Part shown: positions 21,402-32,413 of the stretch, one piece after another
Layout: every line of letters starts with the position of its first letter
Position numbering within the stretch: position 1 is the first letter of the stretch
Source of the DNA: Omphiscola glabra
Taxonomy: Eukaryota; Mollusca; Gastropoda; Lymnaeidae
Assembly: GCA_964017045.1 (NCBI GenBank)
Contig: OZ024806.1
Location: 21,528,088 to 21,592,087, forward strand
DNA: 64,000 nucleotides
Direction of reading: 5' to 3'
The notes under the pieces: generated by a model
Seen by the model: the letters and a program-made list of their open reading frames with translations, nothing else
What the model was told of the DNA's origin: nothing
The model's database searches: none
Program-made: the position numbers and the translations under genes

Positions 21402-23004
21402 ACTAGCGGATATACCCGGCAAATTTGCCGGGATAGCAATCGGAGAAAGGAACTTTAACAGACTACAGCATTATAATTATTCCGATCCCTGTGGGCTCCC
21501 AGTGCCAAAGATATCCCGCTCCAGTTAGTATACCTTTTCCCGGTGGGATTCTGATCGCTCTGGATCCCAATTCGGGTAAGATCCCAGTCCCGTCGGTATT
21601 CCGATCCCGGTGTATATCGATACCAGTGGGATAACGATAACTGTAGGATCCCGATACCGGTGGGGTACAGGTCAAAGCATACTGATATTTATATATAGCT
21701 TATATAAGGAAAAATTAAATGGGGCCCCCGGCCCCAGAGAAATTGATATTATAAGTTCAGTACCCTTCGATATTTGAATATTGATAATAAAGTCTGTATG
21801 TACTAAGTTTGGTCACGATCCATCTATTCATGCAGGAGTATTTATCGGTCATTTTATTTATATAGCTCATATAAGTAAAAATTAATTGCGGGACCCCCGG
21901 CCCCAAAAGGAATGTTATAAAAAGATCATAACCCCTTAAGAGTTCCTTCTGATAATAATAAATATATATGTTCCAAATTTGGTCAAGATCCATCCATCCA
22001 TGTAGAAGTATTAAGCCTATTGACCTTTAGAACTTTCTGGAACATTCTAGATTAAATGTATTATCCTCCTCAAACTGTGTAAAAACTGTCTTTTCTAAGT
22101 AATTATTCTTCGAAAACGAAAAATTATACAACTAAATGCAATTCTAAAACTAAAGGACATTTAAGTTAAAAGAGGGGCCCCGGGGGCCCATTCCATAATT
22201 GTACCGAATTAGTTTTGCCTGAGATGGGGCCCTATAATAATCATTAAGGTAAGTTATGAAGTTACAATTTTAAATTTGTCCCATTAAAATCTATTGAATA
22301 ATGCCGCAGATATAGCGTTTTAAAGTTATCGAACTTTCTGGAAAATTCTAGATTGGATATTATTAGTTTTACATCCACCGTTATTTCCATATGGACTAAG
22401 AAGTGTATTGCAACAAAGATAAGCCTATATCCATCAATTCACATAGAACCTATAGTGTTGTCTAAGCCTATTAATATTTATATAGCTTATATAAGGAAAA
22501 ATTAAATGGGGCCCCGGCCCCAAAGGAATGGATATTATGAGTTCAGTACCCTTTTGTATTTGAGTATGGATAATCAAGTGTATTTTTACTAAGTTTGGTC
22601 AAGATCCATCCATTCATGTAGGCGTATTAAGCTTATCGCTATTTATATAGCTCATATAAGGAAAAATGAAATGGGGCCCCCGGCCCCAGAAGAATGGATA
22701 TTATGAGTTCAGTACCCTTCGGTATTTGAGTATGGATAATCAAGTGTACGTGTGCTAAGTTTGATCGATATCCGTCCATTCACATAGGAGTATTTGTTTG
22801 TAATTGTTTTATATAGCTCATATAAGAAAAAAACGAACTCTGGGCCCCCGGCCCCACACGAAATGTTATTAAAAGTTTTCGACCCCTTAAGAGTTCCTTC
22901 TGGATAACGATGGATATATGTGCCAAGTTTGGTCAAGATCCATCAATCCGTGTAAAAGCCTTTGTGGAACGGACAAACCCACAAATTTTCACTTTTATAT
23001 ATAT
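21402..23004 (-). mobile_element. Helentron-like element (copy E), divergent hairpin
   Basis: Begins ACTAGCGGATATACCCGG. Its terminal hairpin is a perfect palindrome, CCCGGCAAATTTGCCGGG, unlike the other copies. About 21480-21670 is a degenerate array of CCGATCCCGGTGGGAT-like units, then the shared GGGGCCCCCGGCCCC modules. The right terminus is the common TTTTCACTTTTATATA block. Confidence 0.82.
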
Positions 23005-24162
23005 ACTAGCCGATATACCCGGCGTGGCCCGGGATTGCATTAGGACCCCGATCCAGGTGGCCTACAGATCCCGTAAGGATATTGTACTCTGTGCGATCCC
23101 GTTACATCTAGGGACCCTGCTTTCTAATGTTATCCCACTTCGCGATAAAATCTATTGAATAATGCCATCGATATAGCATTTTAAGAATATCGAACTTTCT
23201 GGAAAATTCTAGATTGGATATTATTAGTTTTACATCCACCGATATTTCTGTTCGGACAGTGAAGTGTATTGCTACCACCCTAGACCTATATCCATCAAAT
23301 GACATAGAAACTATAGTGTTGTCTAAGCCTATTGACCTATAGAACTTTCTGGAACATTCTAGATTAAATTTATTATCCTCCTCGAACTGTGTAAAAACAG
23401 TCTTTTATTAGTAATAATTATTCTTCGAATACGAAAAATTATACGACTAAATGAATTTCTATAACTATAGTACATTTAAGTTTAAAGAGGGGCCCCGGGG
23501 GCCCATTCCATTATTGTACCGAATTAGTTTTGCCTGAGATGGGGCCCTATAATAATCATAAAGGTAAGTTATGACGTTAAAATTTTAAATTTGTCCCATT
23601 AAAATCTATTGAATAAAACTATAGGTATAGCGTTTTAAAGTTATAGAAATTTCTGGAAAATTCTAGATTGGATATCATTAGTTTTAAATCCACCGATATT
23701 TCAGTACGGACAGTGAAGTGCATTGCTACCACCCTAGGCCTATATCCATCAATTCACATAAAACCTATAGTGTCGTCGAAGCTTACTAATATTTATAAAG
23801 CTCATATATGGAAAAACGAAATGGGGCCCCCGGCCCCAGAAGAATGGATATTATGAGTTCAGTACCCTTCGGTATTTGAATATGGATCATCAAGTGTACG
23901 TGTACTAAGTTTGATCGATGTCCATCCATTCACTTAGGAGCATTTGTTTGTAATTTTTTTATATAGCTCATATAAGAAAAAAACGAATTCGGGGCACCCG
24001 GCCCCAAACGAAATGTTTTTAAAAGTTCTCAACCCCTTAAGAGTTCCTTCTGGATAATGATGGATATATGTGCCAAGTTTGGTCAAGATCTATCAATCCG
24101 TTTAAAAGCCTTTGTGGAACAGACCCACAAACAAACAAACAAATTTTCACTTTTATATATAT
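23005..24162 (-). mobile_element. Helentron-like element (copy F)
   Basis: Left end is ACTAGCCGATATACCCGGC followed by GTGGCCCGGGATTGCATTAG. Right end is the common TTTTCACTTTTATATA block. Interior modules are as in D. Confidence 0.85.
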
Positions 24163-25475
24163 ACTAGCCGATATACCCGGCGTGGCCCGGGATTGCATTA
24201 GGACCCAAATCCCGGTGGCCAACATATCCCTTTAGGGTACTGTTCTCTTTAGGATCCCGTTTCATCTAGGGACCCTCCTTTCCAATGTTATCCCATTTCC
24301 TGATTTGGTCGTGAAATAGATTTAGCTTTTTAAAGATATCGAACTTTCTGGAAAAGTCTAGATTGGATATTCTTAGTTTTAAATACACCGATATCTAAAA
24401 ACGGACAGTGCAGTGTATTGCTATCACGTTAGGCCTATATCCATCAATTCACAAAAAAACTAAAGTGTTATCTAAGCCTATTGACCTATAGAACTTTCTG
24501 GAACATTCTAGATTAAATGTATTATCCTACCCGAACTGTGTAAAAACAGTCTTTTATTGGTAATAATTATTCTTCGAATACGAAAAATTATACGACTAAA
24601 TGAATTTCTATAACTATAGTACATTTAAGTTAAAAGAGGGGCCCCGGGGGCCCATTCCATAATTCTACCGAATTAGTTTTGCCTGAGATGGGGCCCTATA
24701 ATAATCATTAAGGTAAGTTATGAAGTTACAATTTTAAATTTGTCCCATTAAAATCTATTGAATAATGCCACAGATATAGCGTTTTAAAGATATCGAACTT
24801 TCTGGAAAATTATAGATTGGATATTATTAGTTTTACATCCACCGTTATTTCCATATGGACTAAGAAGTGTATTGCAACAAAGCTAAGCCTATTTCCATCA
24901 ATTCACATAGAACCTATAGTGTTGTCTAAGCCTATTAATATTTATATAGCTTATATAAGGAAAAATTAAATGGGGCCCCCGGCCCCAAAGGAATGGATAT
25001 TATGAGTTCAGTACCCTTTTGTATTTGAGTATGGATAATCAAGTGTATTTTTACTAAGTTTGGTCAAGATCCATCCATTCATGTAGGCGTATTAAGCTTA
25101 TCGCTATTTATATAGCTCATATAAGGTAAAATGAAATGGGGCCCCGGGCCCCAGAAGAATGGATATTATGAGTTCAGTACCCTTTAGTATTTGATTATGG
25201 ATAATCAAGTAAATGTGTACTAAGTTTGGTCAAGATCCATCCATTCATGTAGGAGTATTAAGCCTATTGATATTTATATAGCTCATATAAGAAAAAAACG
25301 AATTCGGGGCCCCCGGCCCCACACGAAATGTTATTAAAAGTTCTCAACCCCTTAAGAGTTCCTTCTGGATAATGATGGATATATGTGCCAAGTTTGGTCA
25401 TGATCCATCAATCCGTTTAAAAGCCTTTGTGGAACAGACAAACCCACAAATTTTCACTTTTATATATATATATGA
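24163..25475 (-). mobile_element. Helentron-like element (copy G), end of array
   Basis: Last unit of the tandem array, with both common termini present. It is followed by a TATGATATGATATGAT microsatellite to about 25500. The GPCR start codon is only about 75 bp beyond the element, so promoter elements of that gene may lie inside or be supplied by it. Confidence 0.85.
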
Positions 25476-25546
25476 TATGATATGATATTATAATATTAAT
25501 GTAGCGACAGCGCTGGCGACACATTGTAACACCAACGAGCAAGGAC

Positions 25547-26695
25547 ATGACTTCGACGACTTCATCGTTGCATAAATACGTGACTGTATCGTCGCAAAAT
25601 CGGGGAGATGATGATGCCGTCGTACACGAACCGTGGGTGGTGGGAGTCATCTCCTCCGCCCGTGTCCTGCTGGCGGCTCTCGGATCTCTGGGCAACATCG
25701 TTACGATCAGAACGTTTTGCAGCATCGGGTTACGTGAAACCGGGAACCTAACCTCGGCGTGGCTCGCTGCATCCGATCTCTGCTTCCTGGTGTCCGGTAT
25801 GGCCAGCTCTGTAGCTTCGATCTTCAGTGCCGTCGAAGGGATAACCAGTTACAGACTCTGGTTCCCTGTTGACCCGAGAGCTGTCAACTCGCTCGTCGCC
25901 AACATCGGAAGTGGTGCATACGCCAACACAATGCTTATAACGACGTTCATCACCGTCGCACGCTGCCTTATCGTGGCCAAGCCTTTGCGATTCAGACATG
26001 TTCTACCGTGGAAAAGTACAGCAGCTGTCATGGCCGCATTTTCATCCATTTCTGTGGCGTCTATGATAATATTGTTGGCTTATTTGCGATTTTTTCCTCA
26101 ATTCGACTCCAGAATCGACACCGCAAGACAGACAATATGGTTCTCTCCTGAGCGGAAAGTAGTCAAAGACGTTATATTTGGCACGCGTGACGCCTTTTTA
26201 CCCTTTGTGTCTCAGGCATGTGTCAGTGTGTGTGTCTTCATAATGGCAAGTTGCCTTAGGAAAGCTTCGAATTTTCGACGCATTCATACAACACACAAAG
26301 AATTCAAGGTAACATACCTGAGCAATGCTTCGATGGCCACAAAAATTATACGGAATTTGAATTCAGACACAAAATTGTCAACGTTAAACGGGGTTCTGGC
26401 AGCTGACAATTCTCCAGCCGTGAGCGGGCTCGCCGGCAAAGAGCTGAAGATTGTTAGGCAAATGCTGATCATAGCGTCCGTGTACAGCGTGTGTAACATG
26501 CCGAAGGTGATTGTGAATCTCCTTGAAGTTACTCTGCCAGGTTTCTACTTGGGTCAGCGCTACCAGGCCTGGTACAATATCGCCCAAATCGCAAGGGAGT
26601 TCTTTCAGACGGTGAACGCCACGGTTACTTTTTGGATTTATTGGAGCTTCAACTCTAAGTTTAGGAAGCACTGCGTTCCTTTGTCTGGAAAGTAA
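25547..26695 (+). CDS. Class A (rhodopsin-like) GPCR, orphan/chemosensory type
   Basis: Intronless, 382 residues. The in-frame TAG at about 25502 upstream fixes this ATG as the first. Seven membrane segments can be placed: TM1 about 29-56 with SLGN (N50), TM2 about 67-90 with LAASD (D77), TM3 about 122-144 ending ARCLIVAKPL (138-147, in place of DRY), TM4 about 157-180, TM5 about 215-238, TM6 about 299-327 with VCNMP (P319), TM7 about 343-368 with TFWIY (361-365) in place of NPxxY, then a short SKFRKH tail. This pattern fits the large lineage-specific receptor families of gastropods. The ligand is unknown; a peptide or chemosensory cue is inference. No cysteine is seen at the start of TM3, so the usual extracellular disulfide is lacking. 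Codons are much more GC-rich than the flanks. A Helentron array ends just upstream and a hAT MITE begins 13 bp after the stop. Confidence 0.93.
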   Translation: MTSTTSSLHKYVTVSSQNRGDDDAVVHEPWVVGVISSARVLLAALGSLGNIVTIRTFCSIGLRETGNLTSAWLAASDLCFLVSGMASSVASIFSAVEGITSYRLWFPVDPRAVNSLVANIGSGAYANTMLITTFITVARCLIVAKPLRFRHVLPWKSTAAVMAAFSSISVASMIILLAYLRFFPQFDSRIDTARQTIWFSPERKVVKDVIFGTRDAFLPFVSQACVSVCVFIMASCLRKASNFRRIHTTHKEFKVTYLSNASMATKIIRNLNSDTKLSTLNGVLAADNSPAVSGLAGKELKIVRQMLIIASVYSVCNMPKVIVNLLEVTLPGFYLGQRYQAWYNIAQIAREFFQTVNATVTFWIYWSFNSKFRKHCVPLSGK

Positions 26696-26708
26696 CATCC
26701 CTGAGGTG

Positions 26709-26916
26709 CAGAAACGTAGCTAGAGTGTTTGTTGCCCGGGGGCAAGATTCGCGCCCGGGGACAAGATTCATTTTAAAGCGCCCTCTTTTCCTTTTTCCAA
26801 CTCTCAAACCCATTATTTTCATCAATAAAATAATACCAAAGCACATTTTGGCGCCCCTAACTAGCTGGCGCCCGGGTACATCTGTACCCCCCTGCCCCCC
26901 CTAAGATACGCCTCTG
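26709..26916. mobile_element. hAT MITE with perfect 8-bp target duplication
   Basis: Flanked by CTGAGGTG at 26701-26708 and 26917-26924 (8/8). Ends are CAGAAACGTAGCTAGAG and the inverse of CAGAGGCGTATCTTAGGG. Contains GCGCCCGGG blocks and an AATAAA at 26824-26829. Confidence 0.92.
26824..26829 (+). promoter_or_regulatory. Candidate poly(A) signal for the GPCR mRNA
   Basis: AATAAA about 128 bases after the receptor stop codon, lying inside the MITE at 26709-26916. It is the first such hexamer downstream of the gene. Use is inferred, not shown. Confidence 0.45.
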
Positions 26917-26924
26917 CTGAGGTG

Positions 26925-28694
26925 TGGAGGTAGTGCTGTTCAAAACGGGCGCGGGGTGGGGCGGTAAAGGGGTTTAGTTCCCGGCTTCATACCGCAAAGG
27001 GAGTCAAAATGCTATGTTTCATTAAATACATAGGTATAAATATGTATATTTTTAAGTGGGGGTGGACACAATGCAGGACCTGCCTACACGGGGGGGAACG
27101 TTTGCTTTACACGACACTGTGTGAAAGCCGGGATGAGGGAGCGGCGGTCCCCACTCAAAGAAGCACTTGGAATTAAGTATGTGCATGCTTTTAAAGTTTA
27201 TAAGTGTCTGATGTAAAGCTAATGTTTGATCAATGCTTGTTCCCCATAATGTCCAAGATGTCACCGGCTACGCGACTACTAGTAGCAATAAACGATGCCA
27301 CTGAGTCCCCAATCAAACAGACATATGGAGTTCATTGTATTCTTTTTACAGATATCATTTAGATTAAAGAGTCCATTTCAATAACTTTTATTTCATCGTT
27401 ATTCGCAGCTCTACCTTCCCAGCAGCACACTTTTTTTTTATTGTTAAACAAGAAGGCAGTGACGTATTATTGTGTTAAGCTCACACTCTTCCCTTGTTTG
27501 CAGCCCCTAGCTGCAGATTTAATGTTGTTAGTTTATGAGCCCTAAGTTATCTTTACATTTATTTTACATGCCATTGGTGTCGGTTTATGTATTAATCAGG
27601 CTAGGGCTGTGTCGGATGTGGTGGTGCAGGTGGGGGGGCCTCGGGAGGGGAGGGTGGGCGTATGCAAAGCTGTCGATGTCATCCTGACTTTTCTTCAGAT
27701 TGCGTCTTTAGTGTTTCTGTACGTATACAAACCTTAATGAACTCCCTTTTGTATTACGAGACAGTCCAGTGGCTGAAATAGGATAGTTTTCTTGTATTTT
27801 TTAGGGCTACAGAACGCTGTTAAATCGACTATTTCTTGTAAGTCATACGTACCACCCTAGTTTGGGTCCTGACTTCATTTAAAACGATTCGGTTCTAAAG
27901 ATTCATGAAGGCACATATTTTTTAAGCCATTGACACGTGTGTTGAAGAAAAATGCTTTTAAAATAAACATAAAATATTAAAAATGCTTATAATCATTGGA
28001 GTGTGTCATAGTTAATCCTTCAGTCCGTCTGTTTCATAATAATATGTGTATTTAAATTGTAAAATATCATTGAATTAAATTAGGTCATGATTATTAATAG
28101 TATGTTTCTACAAAGATAAAATTCCTTAAATTATTACATGCATTATATTTTTCTGGGTAGTAGAGAATGTACAATTTATCTGTGAGGATGTCGGACATGT
28201 TGGATTTTACTATTGTATTAATTTAGGAAGGAATAGTACTCAGAGTGTGTATTATATTCTTTACATCTTTACATGTAACTATGTATGTTACAAGGATGCA
28301 CCAATGACAAGGATTTATTTGTAATATTTAACATGTAATAAAAGTACTGTGTAATTTATACAATCGGAGTATCTTCATCACGTGAAAGAAAGTGTCCGTG
28401 AGGCTACGTTAAGGAATGAATAGTGACAGCTGCAGGCCATCCATCATATCACAAGCATCAGTTAACGTTGTAACATAATAACATCAGAAGTATTACATAT
28501 GTTACATATGTTACAAAAAGAAATAATAAAAAGTGATACAACGGTCATCAAATTATAGAGTCAAGAGAAAAAATTCCCTTTCATCAAGAATCCACTTGAC
28601 AAATTCGGGAAAACGGAAAAAAAATCAAAAATTAAGCTGACAACTTAGCAAATACTATATATCTAAAAAAAATTAACAAAACAATTTATGGGGT
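26925..28694. other. No gene seen
   Basis: AT-rich spacer with G-runs near 27630-27660. An AATAAA at about 28337 could be an alternative distal poly(A) site. No supported exon. Confidence 0.55.
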
Positions 28695-29160
28695 ATAGGC
28701 ACTGTAAGAAACATAAATCTATGAGCATTTAGGGCTAAGGGCACTGAAGGGGACATCATTTGATTGTTGAGAACACGCTGGGGGCCAAGAACACTGGTAG
28801 GGGAGGAAGTCAATTGATAGTTCAGAAGCTCTACAGGGTCAAGAGGACTGACAGAGACATAAATGGATATTTTAGAACACTATTGGGCCTGTCAGTACTG
28901 GCTAAAACATCCGTTTGTATAACGGTTCTCTCGAATGTATTTATTTTTGTTAAAGCATCAATGATCCAACATTTTGACAACTGTACCATCTAAGTTGGCT
29001 GATGTTCTAAGCAAAGGGCTGTTGAGGGTCCAACATTTTGACAACTGTACCATTTTTATTTGTCTAATGTTCTGAGTAATGGGCTGTGGGGCGTTGAACA
29101 TTTTGACACTTGTAACATCTAAATTGGCTGATGTTCTTAGAAATGAGCTGTGCTGCATAC
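28695..29160. repeat. Two degenerate ~61-63 bp tandem repeats
   Basis: About 28695-28900 holds diverged units around GGGCCAAGAACACTG / GGGTCAAGAGGACTGACAGA. About 28965-29160 holds three units with CAACATTTTGACAACTGTAC and GGCTGATGTTCT(A/T). Confidence 0.75.
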
Positions 29161-29242
29161 TGACTAAATTCACGCGTTCTTATAGAAAAATAACGTATGC
29201 TTTCAGAATCACAAAATAAATATTTTAAATTTATGAAATTAC

Positions 29243-29515
29243 AGCCCATGAACAGCCGCGCAGCTATCTCCCAGACATTGCGGCCCATGAACAGCCGCGC
29301 AGCTATCTCCCAGACATTACAGCCCATGAACAGCCGCGCAGCTATCTCCCAGATATTACAGCCCATGAACAGCCGCGCAGCTATCTCCCAGACATTACAG
29401 CCCATGAACAGCAGCGCAGCTATCTCCCAGACATTACAGCCCATGAACAGCCGCGCAGCTATCTCCCAGACATTACAGCCCATGAACAGCCGCGCAGCTA
29501 TATCCCAGACGCAGC
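29243..29515. repeat. 39-bp minisatellite
   Basis: Seven copies of a 39-bp unit, ACAGCCCATGAACAGCCGCG plus CAGCTATCTCCCAGACATT. Thirteen codons per unit keep a frame open on both strands (108 and 139 codons). The sequence is very homogeneous, indicating recent expansion. Confidence 0.96.
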
Positions 29516-30481
29516 AGTTTTGATAATCCGCGCAGGAAGTTTATCAAAAATCAATTTGAACAGATACTCTACAGTCGAAATTATACAGTATTTATATCAT
29601 ACACATCAATGTTTTTCATTTGATTCAGATCTATATTTTTGTCTTCTACTTTTAAAGTAAAACTATTGATCGCACACAAACCAGCAAACCTTAGAGGGAA
29701 CATTGCCCATAAATAGCTCTGGCCTACATGACGATATCCTTGCACAAGTTTCGATCCATGATCTTTTATAAGCACTCACGCATTGACCACCAGCTGATCC
29801 TTTTTTTTTTTTTTTTTGCGGAGAATCAGTTAAAATCTCGAAAAAGTAGTTTGGTACGTTGCAAAAATTTTCAAAATACCTTACGTACTGTCGCATCCCA
29901 TGACACGGCCTTTGACCTTAAATACTCTAGAAAAAAAATGGTTTGATAGGTGGAGTCAGGAAAGTTACCATAACTTTGAAAGAATAATGTTAAGTGGAAA
30001 ATTTTTGTTACAATCGGCTTGCAACCCGTGTTGTTACACAGCATAGTGTTACTATCATGCTATATAAAGTTATTTCCATTGTTTTGGCATTTCCAAAACA
30101 AAATTAAATAAGTAAGTATAGGTTTTTCATGAGTTGAAATTAATTATTGAAATTAGTGGGAGTCTTCTTTGCTCGCTTCCTCTAGAGTGGACACGTTTGG
30201 CGCGGTTTTTTTAAAATTAGCATAAATTATAAAGGGGCATAATTATAAATAGTATCCTCAGTGAAACTACAGTATTTTAGATCCAATCTTTTATTTACGA
30301 ATATAAATAAGGTACATGGTACAACTGTTGGTTTTTTTTGTTTTTTTTTTTAATAGTGTAACTTGTCTGTTTCGGTAGAAATTTGTTAAAAAACAAAAAG
30401 TAAATTACAAGCTAAATTGCAGTAACACTTTGCAACATAAACAATCATTCTTCCCATGCACAATAATCGCTTGGAACAACC
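29516..30481. other. No gene seen
   Basis: AT-rich spacer with a poly-T run near 29801-29817. No exon with splice sites was identified. Confidence 0.5.
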
Positions 30482-30650
30482 CAGTGGCGTAGTGAGGGTG
30501 GACAAGGGGGGCATCATGCCCGGGACGCTACTCACAAAGGAGCGCCAAATGGTCTATCTTACATATAATATTGTATGGTTTTCGAATAGGGGGGGGGGGC
30601 GCTAAAAAGGTATTGTGCCCCGGGCGCGAGTTAAGCTCGCTACGCCACTG
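30482..30650. mobile_element. hAT MITE, CAGTGGCGTAG family
   Basis: Ends are CAGTGGCGTAGTGAGGG and the inverse of CAGTGGCGTAGCGAG. Flanks GAACAACC (30474-30481) and GAACCACC (30651-30658) match 7/8. Same family as 43978-44158 and 48235-48410, in opposite orientation. Contains GCGCCAAATGG and a G-run. Confidence 0.9.
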
Positions 30651-30796
30651 GAACCACCTGGACAATACCGCCGGGAACTCGACATCTATCGAAAGCTTCA
30701 AGGCTGCCCTGGCATCTGCTAGGAGCCGTTACGATGGCATCATCGCTTCCCCAACAGTTGCACATATGCCAGTCTATGGATGCAGCAACGTACCTT

Positions 30797-31043
30797 ACCA
30801 GAACCAGAGAACCAGAACCAGAGAACCAGAGAACCAGAGAACTAGAGAACCAGAACCAGAGAACCAGAGAACCAGAACCAGAGAACCAGAACCAGAGAAG
30901 CAGAACCAGAGAACCAGAACCAAAGAACCAGAGAACCAGAACCAGAGAATCAGAACCAGAGAACCAGAACCAGAGAACCAGAACCAGATAACCAGAACCA
31001 GATAACCAGAACCAGAGAACCAGAACCAGAGAACCAGAACAAG
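30797..31043. repeat. 6/12-bp minisatellite
   Basis: Long run of ACCAGAGAACCAGA / ACCAGAACCAGAGA units. Open frames of 85-144 codons on both strands result from the multiple-of-three period. Confidence 0.95.
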
Positions 31044-31308
31044 CTTGGGTGACTGAATGAAACTTTTCATAATTAATGATCTAATGTAGAAACAATGAGA
31101 CAGGAAATGCATTGCTTAAAAGTATAACTTAATAATTATGCTGCCAAGGCTGAACTCCCTAAAGTGGTTATCTGTTAAACTTACATTGATTTATAGAAAT
31201 GTATATTATATATTTAAACGCTTTAAGTCCGGGATTTTCCATTCTACGCTACCACTTATGTGTCCCACTTGGGGGGGGGGCAAAAATTTCGTCGGCCTAG
31301 GGGCCTCT

Positions 31309-31440
31309 GCAGATCTTATTGCGGCACTCCACAGATCTTATTGCGGCACTCCACAGATCTTATTGCGGCACTCCACAGATCTTATTGCGGCAATCCACAG
31401 ATCTTATTGCGGCACTCCACAGATCTTATTGCGGCACCGT
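31309..31440. repeat. 22-bp minisatellite
   Basis: Six copies of AGATCTTATTGCGGCACTCC plus AC, very homogeneous. Preceded by a G-run at 31269-31279. Confidence 0.94.
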
Positions 31441-32139
31441 CGAAACCTGGTTACGCCCTTGCTGAGAATTGTGTTAGAATAGGATTTATTCATCTATTTT
31501 ATTTTATTGAATTGCATTTAATTTTGTCTTTATACGTTTAAACCTTTCATTTTTTTTTTCACCTGCATGAAAAGTTGTCGAATTAAATGCCATTTGGTCA
31601 GCTCGTTATCATGACACTAAGGAGATTCTTTCTGTTTCATACTGGGGGTCACACCCCCTAGAACAAATTACCCATTCTTTGGTGCGGGGAAAAAATATGC
31701 CCTTGCTACTCGTTAAAGTTAATGCGCAATTGTATAACACAAGTCGAGGCGCACTTTCAGTGAACTGTTGCGTGTTAAACGTAATTGTGAATAGTTACGA
31801 CCTCATTTTTTTATCAATAAAACATTGGATTTTGTGATTTCTCACATTGCCCCATGTTCGGAAATATTTTTGAAAATATTGAATTAGCAGAAGAGTGTGA
31901 CCTCTGTGCAACTGTGTTACGATTCATTCGCCCTGTCTATCATCAATGGTATTGTGTTATCATTCATTCGTCATGTCTATCATCGATGCAAAAGTGTTAT
32001 CATTCGTCGGTATTGTATATAAAATGTGTTCGTGATGGATTCCTTTCATCAATTTTCTCAGCTGACTGCTGTTCCTTGAGTGGTCTGTCATTCACGTTTG
32101 GCCTTATACCCATAGTTGAGAGAAGGAGATACAACGCCC
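31441..32139. other. No gene seen; 5' flank of the NXPE gene
   Basis: AT-rich. A short ATCATT(C)GTC-type repeat lies at about 31920-32010. No exon was identified. Confidence 0.5.
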
Positions 32140-32370
32140 TTCGCAGGCACTTAGCTCGCCCTTAGCTCGCCCATTGCTGGCCCTTTGCTCACCCTTAGCT
32201 TGCCCATTGCAGGCCCTTAGCTCACCCATTGTAGGCACTTAGCTCGCTCTTAGCTCACCCTTAGCTAGCCCTTAGCACACCTGTTGCATGACCTTAGCTT
32301 GTTTTTAGCATGCCCTTAGCAGGCCCTTAGCAGGCACTTTGCTCGCCCTTAGCTCGCCCTCATCACATCC
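32140..32370. repeat. ~11-15 bp minisatellite upstream of the NXPE gene
   Basis: Many imperfect copies of CCCTTAGCTCGCCC / CCATTGCAGGCCCTTAG, ending about 45 bp before the NXPE start codon, so it may lie in its promoter or 5' UTR. Confidence 0.85.
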
Positions 32371-32413
32371 ATCGTGTCCTTCTGTAGTCATTTCCCGGCG
32401 GGGGACAGACAAT

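Noticed and set aside
19147..24225. Many 60-85 codon frames with recurring peptides such as SIDGYRPRVVAMHF
   Set aside because: They recur because the Helentron-like DNA modules recur. Frames are short and broken, with no Rep or helicase motif.
30571..31112. Frames rich in REPENQRT / LVLVLWFW
   Set aside because: Simple 6/12-bp ACCAGA repeats.
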